Counted from the first letter of the stretch, positions 36,785 to 44,600 are shown. The stretch is DNA of 64,000 bases from Periplaneta americana (GCF_040183065.1 NC_091120.1:188195627-188259626), one strand, 5' to 3'. Program-made: numbers and translations. The notes: generated from the letters alone by a model not told the origin.

Positions 36785-39700
36785 GTGAGTGTGTGCACGT
36801 ACGTGCGCGCTCTGAATGGATTTGGTGATGAACAGTATTCCTTCTGTAATGTATATACGTTTAATTGTTGCAGATATTTGTGCTCGGATCTTGTCTACGT
36901 CATCCTCTTCCCTCAACTTTTGCTCGTCGTACACTGGCCACATGGAGTGAATACATATGGCTGTATATCATCCTTCATCGTGGGATTTCTGCTTAGAGTA
37001 TTAGGTAAGTAAACAACAGATGGCACAGGTACATCTCCTTATTGGTCGAATGGTATGAATGCTACTATCGATATGTATTGTTGTTATATTCGACATAAAA
37101 ATGTTGTCAACTTCTAAATTAACAGTCAGTCTTATATTGTTGACTTGCAGCCTATTTCAAAATGGAAATAACGGCAGTATTAGTAAAATATATTTTCCCT
37201 GGACCAAAAATATAATAAAAACTGACTAAAATCACATCAGTAGTAACAAACTGTTTAATTCTTTTTATTTTTTTATTTGGTAGCATTTAATGCTTATCGA
37301 ATATCGAATGCTAAAAACGCTAATCGAACCATTACTTCCACTGACCTTTTTTTTTTTTTTTTTTTTGCGTATAATGTGTGATGCATCTGTTCCAATATGG
37401 TTGGTTTCTAATGCCAGGCGTTTGACAATAAAGTCATTTGACCTCTTGCACTCCAATATTTTTCAAAGATATTATCATGGCCAGCCACTGAAGCATTTCC
37501 GAATCCATTTCTTGGTTTGAGTTGCACAATGAGCAGTTAGGGGACTGATATATTCCAATTCTATGCAGGTGTTTGGCCAAAACAATCATGGCCTGTTGCC
37601 AATCTAAATGCAGCTACAGACGATTTTCGTGGTAAATCAGGAATTAACTGTGGATTTTGATGCAGAGAGTTCCATTTCCCCCTTGAGATTGTGTTATCAA
37701 ATTTTGTTTGTTGAAGTCTAAGTATGTAGATTTAATAAATCTTTTCACGGAGTAATACGTAGATTTAGTAATAGGTCTGTAAGTATCAGTGCTGCCCTTC
37801 TTTGCTAAAGCATCCGCATTCTCGTTTCCCAGGATTCCAATCTGTTCCAATATTTAAATTTCCATTTCACTCTCTCATCATCTTTATGAACCTACAGGGT
37901 GAACATAAAATATGGGGACAAACTTCAGGAGGTGATTCCTGACAGAAGAAGGGACAAAAAAAAGTCTTATGAATCCATGTCCGAAAACGAAAGTTTTCCA
38001 TGATAGAAGTCAGTGCTGTTAATCGTGACGTAAGTTCCCCGTAACAGTAATCATATTAGTTGCATTGTGTTTACGCTTATTTTCAGTTGCACATCAGTAG
38101 TGTATGTTGTAAAGTGGTGTTAGAATTCTGGCGGGCCACTTGCCTAGAGCTTACACGCATGTTATCCACAACGCTTTGTAGAACATGTTCTTCCAGAACT
38201 TGGTTCGGCAGCCTTCTGCATGTATTCCGTCAAATGACCCAGTATCACACAGGCGAAAGCTGCTGCAAAGGTTTCATGATGTGGTTGCTGTCTGTGAGGG
38301 AATCTTTCGTGGTTGATCTATGCAATCTCTCAACCGTTCCCATTTGCTTATCCATAAGTAAATACCATCTCTGTTTGTTCCTGACGCTGGTTCACTTCTC
38401 TCATCATGTTCTCTCATTATAACATCACTTAGCTCTGTTTTAATACAACACGTCTTCTCATTTACAGCATTCTGCCCAAAGACAGTTCTTTCACTGCAAA
38501 CCCAGCATTCTGTAATATTTTCTATTTTCTGCCTTTCTCTTAGTCTCCGCATATGATCCATATATCTTAATGTCATCTATCATCTGATACCTTCTTCTGC
38601 CCCGAACTCTTCTCCCGTTCACCATTTCTTCCAGTGCATCCTTCATTAGGCAGTTTCTTCTCAGCCAGTGACCAAGCCAATTCCTTTTTTTCTTCCTGAT
38701 CAGTTTCAACATCATTCTTTCTTCACCCACTCTTTCCAACACAGCTTCGTTTCTTATTCTGTCTGTCCATTTCACACGCTCCATCCTTCTCCATATCCAT
38801 GTTTCAAATGCACGCTATGGAAATATCGATTAGCATGGGTTCCAACAAGATGGTGCCACTCCACACTGCTAATTCAACCATGGCACTGCTGCATGAACTT
38901 TTCGGCGATCAGATCGTCTCCAGAAGAAGCGACTTCCCTTGAGCTCCTCATTCACCGGATCTCAGTCCTTTAGATTTTTTCTTGTGGGGCTACATGAAAG
39001 ACAATTGTATGCAGAAAAAACCTCATTCAATTTTCCAACTGAAGAGAACAATTGAGTAGTTTGTGTGTTCAATTCCTGTATTATCGCCGCGCGAGCCGGA
39101 GTAACGACGGGCAGATCAAAGAAAAGGTTAACAACAATAACAGACCTGTCGATTGCATACTATTCTAAAGCGATCCTGGATTGCCATTGGCGGCAACCGG
39201 TTTTTTGTAGAATATGATTGGAGCGGTGGGACTAAAAGAACCACAATCACAAGCGACAAACAATGACTTATAAATATCAAAGACTCGCCGGTTGTTACTC
39301 CGGCTGGCGCGGCGATAATACAGATATATGAGGAAGTTGTACAACATTTCGGCATACGCTTAAATCAGTGCCATGCTCTAAGACAGTGGTCGTCAGCATT
39401 CGCTGAAATTGGTAACGGGTAAGAAGTGTATCGCAATATGCAGAAGGAAGAAGTAAGAAGCATCCCTGCCTGTAGCACGGATGCACGCCAGTGTAATGTC
39501 TTATCCGAGGGTAAGAGACGCTAGCCCGAGGGTGTACTGTGCTGATGACCGCTGCTCTAAGAGATGGCCATGTTGAGAATGTTGTTGTTAATAGATAACA
39601 TTTCCACCTCTGTTTTGTAATTCTATGTCAGAGCTGGGCAGCAAGAGCAGATTCTACTCTCTCACGGGGAGCCATGTGATTTCTCTTCATCCCCTTTCTT

Positions 39701-42406
39701 CCCCGCCGAACACCGCGCAGCGTTGATTCAGTGACGGATGAATAATAAGCGTCCCCGTTTAGAGTCTAGATCCGCTCTCGACGCCCAACCCTGCTCTATG
39801 TCCATATAATACTTCAATCTTTAATAGTTTAGAAGAATGTATGTTTTAAATCAGGTAAATTTTATTGTCGCACTCAGTACTAGCTGTAGCATGTTCCGAC
39901 ACTGAGACACTGTTGTTGACATTCGAACACAACCAAGTACCAATAGGCACTCCTGGCGCTGAGTCATAATTTCAAGGTCGCGAATCCAAACTTTGGCATC
40001 ACTGGTCTAGAGCAGCCGTGGCGAAAATGTGATCGTGCGCCGAGCCACTGTATAAACTGCAACGTGCATAGCACCTATGGAGGGAGGCGGACACCCGAAG
40101 GGGAAGTGAAGCAACTGTCTGACTTATTAACGGATTTTAATTTTCCTTACGTCCAGCACTTAAATATAATTTTATATAGTATAAGGTTACAAACTAATGT
40201 TTAGTACGTATAACGAAGAAAGAAATCAATAATAAAACATAGGATACATTATCACAACCTAAAATTAACTGTCTTCAGAATATCTCTGCGACAGAGTTTC
40301 AAAATCAGGAATTATGTCACTTACTGCCAGTCGTAGTTGATCACGAAGGTATTTGTCTGTCAGTCGTGATCTAAATTTGGTTTTTATTACTTTCATTGTT
40401 GAAAATAATTTTTCACAAACGTAAGTTGTAACGAACATGGCTTCAACAGAGCAAGCAAAAGAACGAAGCTTCGGATATTTATTTTTCGGCAAAGATTTGA
40501 AAAGTTCAACATTTGTCAAGTCCTTACATCTAGCTTTCATTTAACATTACATTGTAAATCTGTGAGTTTAAATTGAAGACCTAACCGCATTATTCGTACA
40601 TCTGCTGAAAAATGGTCGACGTACAGAGATAATAATAAATACTTAACCTTTTAATGTTTCATGAGTGAACATGACTGCCATTTTATGTAATACTTGTGAA
40701 CAAATCATACATTTAATATTCTCATCATATTGGCAGCAAAAAAATGCGTCCTCCCATCCTACTTGGAACTTTCGTTTTTGTATAGGTACATGGTTTCGAG
40801 AGAGACATTACGACGATACGCCACTCGCAGGTCAGAGACAAATACAGGGACATCATTTTATTTTTACTTGCATTTTTATTGTACCTGCATTTCTGAATGT
40901 ACTTCACTCTCACCCCTTCACTAATGTCCTTGCTCCCGTCAGACACACAAACTTACGGCCGCTGTTGCATTCGAAGTCTTCAAGCAGTGAAGTAAACACT
41001 GCAGTGTATAGTGTGTTTCAGAAATATGATTGCGTTTTCTATAGAAGAAAGAACCTATTTTAATAATATCGTACTAAAAAATTATATTCAAGAAACGATA
41101 AATTCAATTTCAGAGAATATGCTTCAAAATGTTTTTAATAATATGCGTACTGAATTGAAGCCTGAATTGTAATGAACGGCAACCATTTTCAGCAACTTGT
41201 TTAAAAATTCAGATTAGCTTTTTTTGAATTGAGGTGGCTAGAAGCAAAGGAATGCTAGTGACATTTGTAATAACATGAGTTAAGTGCATCCAGTGTAAGC
41301 AAAAGTATCTAACATTTTAGTGGCAAAGGGATATTTTAATCGCATCACTAATTAAAATTTAAATAAAAAATTTCACCGATTTTGCGAAAGCTTAAATATT
41401 TAAACCCCATTTTCTCAAAAGTAACTTAAGTGCACTTACAGCCCTTTACTTATGACCCCCTCAATTTAAATGCACTCTCTATATTGTATGATAACATCAA
41501 TAATTAATATGCTAAATAAAGTAGACATTACATAACGAACATAGCCGCCTGAAAAGTTGAGTTTTTGAAAAAAAATATTACTACTCTACTGTATTTTGAT
41601 ATATTCCGTAAGAGTGATGATCAAACTGAAAATCGTAATATCGTATTTCCCTACAACATAAATGGATACACTACTTTTCTCTCCTCCTATACCTAGTAAA
41701 ATGATTTGTTTACATATTGCACTAGTAACATCAAACTCCTGTAATGGAAGGGGGCAACAGTGTTTCCGAGTATAGCCAGGTTAATGTTAAAAATGTTGGT
41801 AAAAATAAAGTGATGTCCCTGTATAAATGGAACGGAGTTTGACTCCAGTGAGTGAGAGGGTGGGGGTTGGGGGAGGTAGAAAGTAAGAGAAATGGATAGC
41901 TATCATTGCGAGTCACATTTTCGCCACGGCTGGTCTAGAGAGACTTCGTATAAAACAAATTACAGATATCATGAAATTCAGTTTGTAATTTGACCAATTA
42001 ATATTTTTTTCTTGCAGGAGGAGAACACGGTTTGGGCATCCCACCAGCGATAAAGTTTCCAAATTTTGACGAAGCTACAGGAATTCAAAAATTTCCATTT
42101 AGAACGCTATGCATGCTATGTGCGATAGCGACCCATATGCTGGTGAGCATGATGGCAAGGCTTCTGTTTGAGAACAGATACCTTGACGCAGGCAGGTGGG
42201 ACTTCTTGAACGCCTTTCCTCACCTCAGGACTGTTAACAGTGACTCAATATTTGACAGTGGTAACAAAGAAGCCAGTAAGATACCCATGGCAGGCTCTTA
42301 CCAGAGCGTAGAAAAGCTTGGAATTACAAACCCTGTAGTCATAACAGATTCTGTTGATGACGTCAGAAGCAGCAATGGACGATATCGTGACCCTGCGTGT
42401 AGATGA
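16896..42406 (+). CDS. SLC5A7 (ChT): High-affinity choline transporter, 5'-partial, nine exons
   Basis: Sodium- and chloride-dependent transporter that returns choline to cholinergic nerve terminals for acetylcholine synthesis (known of the family). The spliced frame 16896-17051, 20412-20560, 24273-24422, 28256-28385, 31632-31723, 33191-33313, 35532-35635, 36874-37004, 42018-42406 gives about 473 residues ending at TGA 42404-42406; splice phases agree at every junction. Family blocks appear in order: [106 protein letters not shown]. Human CHT1 is 580 residues, so roughly the first 100 (the first few membrane helices) are missing; no matching exon was recognised in 1-16.8 kb. The cytoplasmic tail lacks an obvious match to the mammalian endocytosis motif. 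Introns are long and transposon-filled. No disabling mutation was seen in the exons. Confidence 0.93.
17052..18185. other. Intron sequence with a ~100-bp imperfect palindrome
   Basis: Arms 17354-17385 and 17425-17453 are inverted (cctataatggtagtaattaa against ttaattaccattatagg, with 3 extra bases in one arm). This is probably the end of a foldback or MITE-like element; a related 'tttataatggtacaatggtg' block lies at 17853-17872. The rest has no recognised feature. Confidence 0.5.
18186..20405. repeat. Degenerate AT-rich tandem repeat filling an intron
   Basis: More than 2 kb built from variants of 'ttcagttgaatttaatgtcaattca', spaced roughly 25-45 bases. Units are strongly diverged and interrupted around 18350-18800 and 19540-19610. 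The array stops just before the acceptor at 20411. No coding content. Confidence 0.7.
20412..20560 (+). CDS. SLC5A7 (ChT): Choline transporter exon B
   Basis: Encodes [10 protein letters not shown] through [19 protein letters not shown] to VIGL. Acceptor 'tttgcag' ends at 20411 and completes the Gly codon from exon A. Donor GTAAGT begins at 20561. The donor and the last codon lie inside the target-site duplication of the LINE that follows. Confidence 0.93.
20573..21710 (-). mobile_element. RTE-like LINE inserted at the exon B splice donor
   Basis: 5'-truncated LINE on the minus strand, close relative of the copy at 2772-4797. It starts within the reverse transcriptase at the D-F-K-K-A-Y-D-S motif and ends with a TAAG/TTAC tail. 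It is flanked by a 15-bp duplication CTTGTAAGTACATTA (20558-20572 and 21711-21725), typical of target-primed reverse transcription. It keeps YADDVNML and the [10 protein letters not shown] motif. A stop codon replaces the expected Pro after R-P-L-G-R near 20748. Confidence 0.95.
20748..21708 (-). pseudogene. LINE reverse transcriptase fragment
   Basis: Open from the 5' truncation through the palm (LLVYADDVN) and the C-terminal [12 protein letters not shown] motif. It ends at a premature stop where the 2772-4797 copy still encodes R-P-R-R-R-W. It lacks the endonuclease and most of the fingers domain, so it cannot be autonomous. Confidence 0.85.
21726..23544. other. Intron sequence without recognised genes
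   Basis: AT-rich. A short TTAC repeat at 22793-22808 may be the tail of a vanished LINE. Two similar blocks near 22975-23050 and 23160-23230 ('aacgtgttaaa(c/t)gaatt(a/g)ttc') suggest an old duplication. Confidence 0.4.
23545..24192 (+). repeat. tRNA-derived SINE in tandem, 291-bp period
   Basis: Two full tRNA-like heads (23776 and 24067) each show a box A like TAGCTCAGTTGG and, 30 bases on, box B within GGGATCGATACCC. Between them is an almost identical 291-bp unit, and a head-less partial unit precedes at 23545. Head-to-tail tandem arrangement is unusual for SINEs. The array ends 80 bp before choline transporter exon C. Confidence 0.85.
24273..24422 (+). CDS. SLC5A7 (ChT): Choline transporter exon C
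   Basis: Encodes [13 protein letters not shown] through [11 protein letters not shown]; exactly 50 codons, phase 0 at both ends. Acceptor 'ctgttgcag', donor GTAATG. The F-G-G-I-P-W-Q end is strongly conserved in the family. Confidence 0.93.
24423..24936. other. Intron, no recognised feature
   Basis: Ordinary AT-rich intronic DNA before the SINE insertion. Confidence 0.4.
24947..25210 (+). repeat. tRNA-derived SINE with 10-bp TSD
   Basis: Head with box A in 'gcgtagctcagtcggctaag' and box B in 'gcgggttcgattac', followed by a body ('ctccgaggttctccccaat', 'gacgctaaataaactc', 'cagcgtcgttaaataac') known from widespread insect SINEs. Flanked by GTATGTAAAA at 24937-24946 and 25211-25220. Confidence 0.92.
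25324..25939 (+). mobile_element. LINE 3' fragment with 14-bp TSD and GATT tail
   Basis: Plus-strand translation gives [14 protein letters not shown], then [14 protein letters not shown], a decayed W-N-x-I-G-H motif and R-G-R-P-K-N-T, the usual order at the end of such LINEs. Stops interrupt it near the E-T-W and I-G-H motifs. It ends in (GATT)n and is flanked by TTATCACACATTCA at 25310-25323 and 25940-25953. Confidence 0.88.
25954..26444. other. Intron, no recognised gene
   Basis: AT-rich, with an A run at 26180-26197. No gene or bounded element recognised. Confidence 0.35.
26446..26508. repeat. (TTA)n microsatellite
   Basis: About 20 TTA units directly preceding the truncated 5' end of the LINE that follows. 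It encodes the poly-Leu start of the apparent ORF at 26427, which is therefore not a real N-terminus. Confidence 0.95.
26509..27655 (+). mobile_element. Jockey-like LINE, 5'-truncated, frame intact
   Basis: The reverse transcriptase part begins just before [20 protein letters not shown] and continues through L-L-F-A-D-D-L-K with the catalytic D-D pair. The thumb region ([13 protein letters not shown]) and the C-terminus to Val before TAG at 27390 follow without interruption. About 260 bp of 3' untranslated sequence ends in A/T-rich repeats. Both flanks are TTA repeats, so no TSD can be read. Clade assignment (Jockey/I group) is by motif style only. Confidence 0.82.
27676..28255. other. Intron, no recognised feature
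   Basis: No gene or bounded repeat recognised before exon D. Confidence 0.4.
28256..28385 (+). CDS. SLC5A7 (ChT): Choline transporter exon D
   Basis: Encodes [19 protein letters not shown] through [15 protein letters not shown]. Acceptor 'tcttgcag', donor GTAAGT at 28386, leaving one base of an Asp codon. Matches the family's P-W-Q-(A/G)-Y-x-Q-R junction with exon C. Confidence 0.93.
28500..29165. repeat. Polypyrimidine-rich intronic tract
   Basis: About 650 bp of almost pure C/T on the plus strand built from variants of 'ttcttcttttc'. The ORFs here (28476-28988, 28903-29136) are low-complexity Phe/Ser/Leu artefacts. Confidence 0.85.
29345..30651. mobile_element. TIR element, ~1.3 kb, TTGAGGGGCTTAG ends
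   Basis: Left end TTGAGGGGCTTAGAACAAAA is repeated inverted at 30617-30651, with about 33 of 34 bases matching including the inner 'ggtaagtgac'. No transposase frame is visible. The target duplication is unclear because the outermost bases are A/T. Confidence 0.8.
31087..31521. mobile_element. Short TIR element split by another MITE
   Basis: Outer ends CACAGTCTAGTATA and its inverse at 31508-31521 are followed inward by 'cagttacgaagctc' (31356-31369) and the inverse 'agcttcgtgactg' on the right. Removing 31097-31355 restores a continuous ~180-bp inverted-repeat element, so the second element inserted near its left end at a TA-rich site. Confidence 0.7.
31097..31355. mobile_element. MITE nested at TA inside another MITE
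   Basis: Ends 'atcgttgttcctgcaataac' and inverse 'tcattgcaggaacaacgacgat' match over about 30 bp, plus inner 'ctgaaaatt'. 259 bp, no coding capacity. Confidence 0.8.
31632..31723 (+). CDS. SLC5A7 (ChT): Choline transporter exon E (GC donor)
   Basis: Encodes (D)[20 protein letters not shown], then [10 protein letters not shown]. Acceptor 'atatttcag'. The exon must end at 31723 (AAC) in phase 0 to join W-V-S-L-I-G-L-G in exon F; the next bases are GCAAGT, a canonical GC-AG donor. No GT nearby preserves the frame and the family spacing. Confidence 0.88.
31724..31729 (+). promoter_or_regulatory. GC-AG intron donor site
   Basis: GCAAGT follows the AAC codon. The nearest GT dinucleotides (31708, 31728) would either delete Y-L-T-P-N and shift frame or add one base and shift frame. 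Confidence 0.8.
31856..32750 (-). mobile_element. TTAA-bounded TIR element, copy 2 (inverted)
   Basis: Reverse complement of the element at 15874-16774, with TTAA at 31856 and 32747, ends TTAAGGGAAGAGGATGGTAT and 'accatcctctccccttaa', and the same internal duplication. It lies in the opposite orientation to copy 1. Confidence 0.85.
32751..33085. mobile_element. MITE with ~30-bp TIRs, abutting the TTAA element
   Basis: Left end GGCCCATTCACAATGAAAAT and the inverse at 33054-33085 ('attttcattgtgaatgagcc') match over about 30 bp with one or two differences. It begins at the base after the previous element's TTAA, so that element may have inserted at this one's edge. 335 bp, no coding capacity. 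Confidence 0.8.
33191..33313 (+). CDS. SLC5A7 (ChT): Choline transporter exon F
   Basis: Encodes [19 protein letters not shown] then [16 protein letters not shown]. 41 codons, phase 0 at both ends. Acceptor 'ttttctctag', donor GTATGT. The A-A-V-M-S-S-A-D segment is among the most conserved parts of the family. Confidence 0.95.
33490..34185 (-). mobile_element. LINE 3' fragment (family with ERMMLKLIR tail)
   Basis: On the minus strand it reads [24 protein letters not shown], then [12 protein letters not shown]. Decayed sequence follows to the 'aaagacctgtccttgtgcag' 3' end. Related fragments are at 38470-38822 and 50920-51395. Frameshifts are frequent. Confidence 0.8.
34355..34551. repeat. ATT/ATA microsatellite cluster
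   Basis: (AAT)n at 34363-34389 and (ATT)n at 34450-34551, separated by imperfect units. The poly-Ile/Leu ORF here is an artefact. Confidence 0.95.
34552..35531. other. Intron, no recognised feature
   Basis: AT-rich intronic DNA before exon G; no bounded element identified. Confidence 0.35.
35532..35635 (+). CDS. SLC5A7 (ChT): Choline transporter exon G
   Basis: Encodes [16 protein letters not shown] then [16 protein letters not shown]. Acceptor 'ttttttccag', donor GTAAGC at 35636, splitting a Ser codon after two bases. Confidence 0.92.
35770..36168 (+). repeat. tRNA-derived SINE, second family, interrupted
   Basis: Head with box A in 'gttagctcagtggcagcgcg' and box B in 'cccgggttcgatttc', then a long body ('gcttgggttaaatcccaaat', 'ggcagcccacttgatgctac', 'cgtgccggcaccgggtttcc'). 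Its 3' part is split at 36168 by another SINE and probably resumes after 36427. Confidence 0.85.
36169..36416 (-). repeat. tRNA-derived SINE inserted inside the previous SINE
   Basis: On the minus strand the head is 'ggcctcggtagcgtactgta' with box B in 'cgagttcgatccc', and the end is 'gcgagcgtcgttaaataaac'. It is flanked by an 11-bp duplication TCACCCTAGTA at 36158-36168 and 36417-36427. Confidence 0.92.
36428..36726. other. Intron, no recognised feature
   Basis: Remainder of the interrupted SINE and flanking intron; no further structure seen. Confidence 0.35.
36727..36790. repeat. (GA)n microsatellite
   Basis: GA/GTGA repeat about 85 bp upstream of the exon H acceptor. Confidence 0.95.
36874..37004 (+). 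CDS. SLC5A7 (ChT): Choline transporter exon H
   Basis: Encodes [19 protein letters not shown], then [20 protein letters not shown] ending L-R-V-L. Acceptor 'aattgttgcag', donor GTAAGT at 37005, one base of a Gly codon left. SSDLVY-like and F-P-Q-L-L motifs match the family. Confidence 0.95.
37005..37340. other. Intron, no recognised feature
   Basis: Short chance ORFs only. Confidence 0.35.
37370..37856 (-). mobile_element. LINE fragment with RNase H end and zinc-knuckle tail
   Basis: On the minus strand it encodes the end of an RNase H domain ([16 protein letters not shown]), a linker [11 protein letters not shown], and farther on a decayed P-N-C-x-L-C-N knuckle. The fragment at 63170-63420 covers the same tail in better condition. 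RNase H plus knuckle suggests an I/R1/Jockey-group element. Confidence 0.75.
38060..39055 (+). pseudogene. Mariner-like transposase remnant, split by a LINE
   Basis: Downstream of the LINE at 38470-38822, plus-strand translation reads [19 protein letters not shown], then F-G-D-Q-I-V-S, an internal stop where Trp is expected, then [15 protein letters not shown]. These are the second and third catalytic Asp regions of IS630/mariner-type transposases, spaced about 37 residues. The upstream part (38060-38460) is decayed. Non-functional. Confidence 0.75.
38470..38822 (-). mobile_element. LINE 3' fragment inserted in the mariner remnant
   Basis: Minus-strand frame [13 protein letters not shown], then [26 protein letters not shown] and a G-R-R-R-Y-Q-M motif. 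Same family as 33490-34185 and 50920-51395. Mariner-like sequence lies on both sides. Confidence 0.8.
39076..39323. mobile_element. MITE with ~37-bp TIRs
   Basis: Left end CTGTATTATCGCCGCGCGAG is inverted at 39287-39323 ('ctggcgcggcgataatacag'), about 33 of 37 bases matching. 248 bp, noncoding. No clear TSD. Confidence 0.75.
39384..39554. mobile_element. hAT MITE with 8-bp TSD
   Basis: Ends CAGTGGTCGTCAGCA and TGCTGATGACCGCTG are inverted. Flanked by CTCTAAGA at 39376-39383 and 39555-39562. 171 bp. Confidence 0.88.
40265..40540 (-). pseudogene. hAT transposase C-terminal dimerisation domain
   Basis: 91 residues including [12 protein letters not shown], then [20 protein letters not shown] and R-S-R-L-T-D-K-Y-L, the dimerisation core of ZBED/GTF2IRD2-like hAT proteins. 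The frame is open, but the rest of the transposase is gone and the TA element interrupts the region upstream. Confidence 0.82.
40843..41823 (+). mobile_element. CAGGGACATCA TIR element, copy C (nested)
   Basis: TA-CAGGGACATCATTTTATT at the left and the inverse at the right with one mismatch in 25, flanked by TA. Nearly identical to copy B over its length, so the family moved relatively recently. Inserted inside the hAT element. Confidence 0.9.
42018..42406 (+). CDS. SLC5A7 (ChT): Choline transporter last exon
   Basis: Encodes [17 protein letters not shown], then [20 protein letters not shown] as the last membrane helix and a ~75-residue cytoplasmic tail to D-P-A-C-R and TGA. Acceptor 'tttttttcttgcag'. 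No canonical AATAAA was seen close after the stop, so the transcript end is not placed. Confidence 0.95.
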
Positions 42407-42685
42407 AGTTTTTAAAAACTAGAAGTTATACGAACTTAAATTTATACAGTATTTTTTTACCAACTGTGAAGTATTGATGCATTGGAAAAATACTATTTTA
42501 ATTAAGACATTGTTTGTTTGCAAGATTCAATAGGATTTTGAACGTTCCAATGTTTGAACACGTAAATAGTAATATGCGTTACAAGAGCGGTATGTTGAAG
42601 TTTTCATGTTCGAGGAAAAGTTTAAAAAAGCGAAACGTAGTTGAGCTTTTTTAATTTCCGAGAATTGAAAGAAAACATACCGCTC
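42407..42685. other. 3' flank of the choline transporter, with a hairpin
   Basis: Probable 3' UTR and flank. Arms 42581-42596 (acaagagcggtatgtt) and 42674-42689 (aacataccgctcgtgt) are inverted, one mismatch in 16. Confidence 0.5.
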
Positions 42686-43935
42686 GTGTATCGTAGATTA
42701 TTTTGTGCGAAGATCGTTTATTACATACCTGAAAGAGGAATTTATAATTAGTTGCAATGACATCTCCATCTTGGTTTCTGTTCAATGACAGCAAATTTGC
42801 AAAACATAAATATCTATCTTCAACATTGTTGCTTTAAAATGTTTTCTGTCTTCAATATTGTTGCTTTAAAATACTCCAGCAGGCAGTGATATACATCTGT
42901 CTCCCCCCCCCCCAGTCTATAAATGCGAACTTAAAACAAACGGCTTCCTTAATGTTACATGCATCACGAAATGCAGTAACTTTAGTGGAGTTGTAGAGTT
43001 TACTTTATTTTTTTCAAATATTTAAAAACAATAATTGACAGTGCAATTTAGGTGAAATTGCAATGATAAGTTTCCAATTTATAATTGTGTATCGTAAATT
43101 ATTTTGTGCGAAGATCGTTTATTACATACCTGAAAGAGGAATTTATAATTAGTTGCAATGAAATCTCCATCTTGGTTTCTGTTCAATGACGGCAAATTTA
43201 CAAAACAAAAATATCTATCTTCAACAATGTTGCTTTAAAATGTTTTCTGTCTTCAACATTGTTGCTTTAAAATGTTTTCTGTGTTTACTATACTCCAGCA
43301 GGCCGTGATATACGTCTGTCTTTTTTTGCCCCCCAGTCTATAAATGCGAACTTAAAACAAACGGCTTCCTTAATGTTACATGCATCACGAAATGCAATAA
43401 CTTTAGTGGAGTTGTAGAGTTTACTTAATATTTGCAAATATTTAAAAACAATAATTGACGGTGCAATTTAGGTGAAATTGCAGTGGTAAGTTTCCAATTT
43501 ATAATTGTGTATCGTACATTATTTTGTGCGAAGATCGTTTATTACATACCTGAAAGAGGAATTTATAATTAGTTGCAATGAAATCTCCATCTTGGTTTCT
43601 GTTCAATGACGGCAAATTTGCAAAACAAAAATATCTATCTTCAACATTGTTGCTTTAAAATGTTTTCTGTCTTCAACATTGTTCCTTTAAAATGTTTTCT
43701 GTGTTTACTATACTCCAGCAGGCCGTGATATACGTCTGTCTTTTTTTTTTTTTTTTTTTTGCCCCAGTCTATAAATGCGAACTTAAAACAAATGGCTTCC
43801 TTAATGTTACATGCATCACGAAATGCAGTAATTTTAGTGGAGTTGTAGAGTTTACTTAATTTTTGCAAATATTTAAAAACAATATTTGACAGTGCAATTT
43901 AGGTGAAATTGCAGTGGTAAGTTTCCAATGTATAA
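42686..43935. repeat. ~410-bp unit repeated three times
   Basis: Units begin at 42686, 43087 and 43507 with 'gtgtatcgta(g/a/c)attatttt' and are about 95% alike by eye. They differ mainly in a homopolymer block (C run at 42904, T7 at 43321, T20 at 43741) and a duplicated 'ttcaacattgttgctttaaaatg'. No coding content. Confidence 0.9.
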
Positions 43936-44403
43936 TTATTACTATGTTAAATGTCTCTAAAAATAATATGTTAAAAGCCTAAAACAGTAAAATGAATGTC
44001 GCGCTTAAGCGGTAAGAAGAGGGAAATTGTTATGTGTGTTACGTTGGGAATAGTGAATGTGGTATTTCACATTTACCGCGTATTGGTTTTGTGCGGAAAA
44101 CCAAGCAAATACGCACGATCTCGCACAAAATAACATACCAGTACTGTATAGACAGAATGCTACAACAATAGTTAACATGTCACAGTACTGGAAATCTATA
44201 ATCTTTAATTTTTCTTAATGTAGAATCCAAATTGCGACTGAAGGAAGTTACAAATTTTAAATAACAAAATTATTTTTAAATACAGGGAGATCAGATTATG
44301 TGTGGACAGGAACGACGGGGTTTTAACTATGCGCTGCTGACGCTCTCGCGGCGGGGAACAGACACTGTAGAGTAGCGGTGATACAACCGTACAAGTTTCC
44401 GTG
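43936..44403. other. No recognised gene
   Basis: AT-rich flank; 'cgcacgatctcgcacaaaata' at 44113 is a weak inverted match to the triplicated unit. Confidence 0.35.
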
Positions 44404-44429
44404 ACTTTTAAAAAAAATGTCTTACCAAC

Positions 44430-44600
44430 TTTATTGATAGAGGTGGTGAAACTGACCGTCTTCTTTGATCACACATTTATGGCATCTCTTTATGAAATGT
44501 CCCATAACTCGCTGTAGTTCTGGTCGATTAATGCTGTTAATTTCGTGACAGATATTACGTTTCAGTTCTTCCAGGGTGCGTGGGATACTTCGTCATGGTG
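44430..44600 (-). pseudogene. Mariner-like transposase C-terminal fragment
   Basis: Minus-strand translation reads R-T-L-E-E-L-K-R-N-I-C-H-E-I-N-S-I, then P-E-L-Q-R-V-M-G-H-F-I-K-R-C then a stop, the usual end of IS630/mariner-type transposases. The 63725-63885 fragment is the same type. Upstream catalytic regions are absent. Confidence 0.7.

Larger units (their letters stand above)
40013..41932 (-). mobile_element. hAT element with 8-bp TSD, carrying a nested transposon
   Basis: Ends CAGCCGTGGCGAAAATGTGA and its inverse at 41913-41932. Flanked by GTCTAGAG at 40005-40012 and 41933-41940. It contains a transposase remnant (40265-40540, minus) and a complete TA-flanked element (40843-41823). 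Its right end lies 85 bp before the last choline-transporter exon. Confidence 0.92.
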
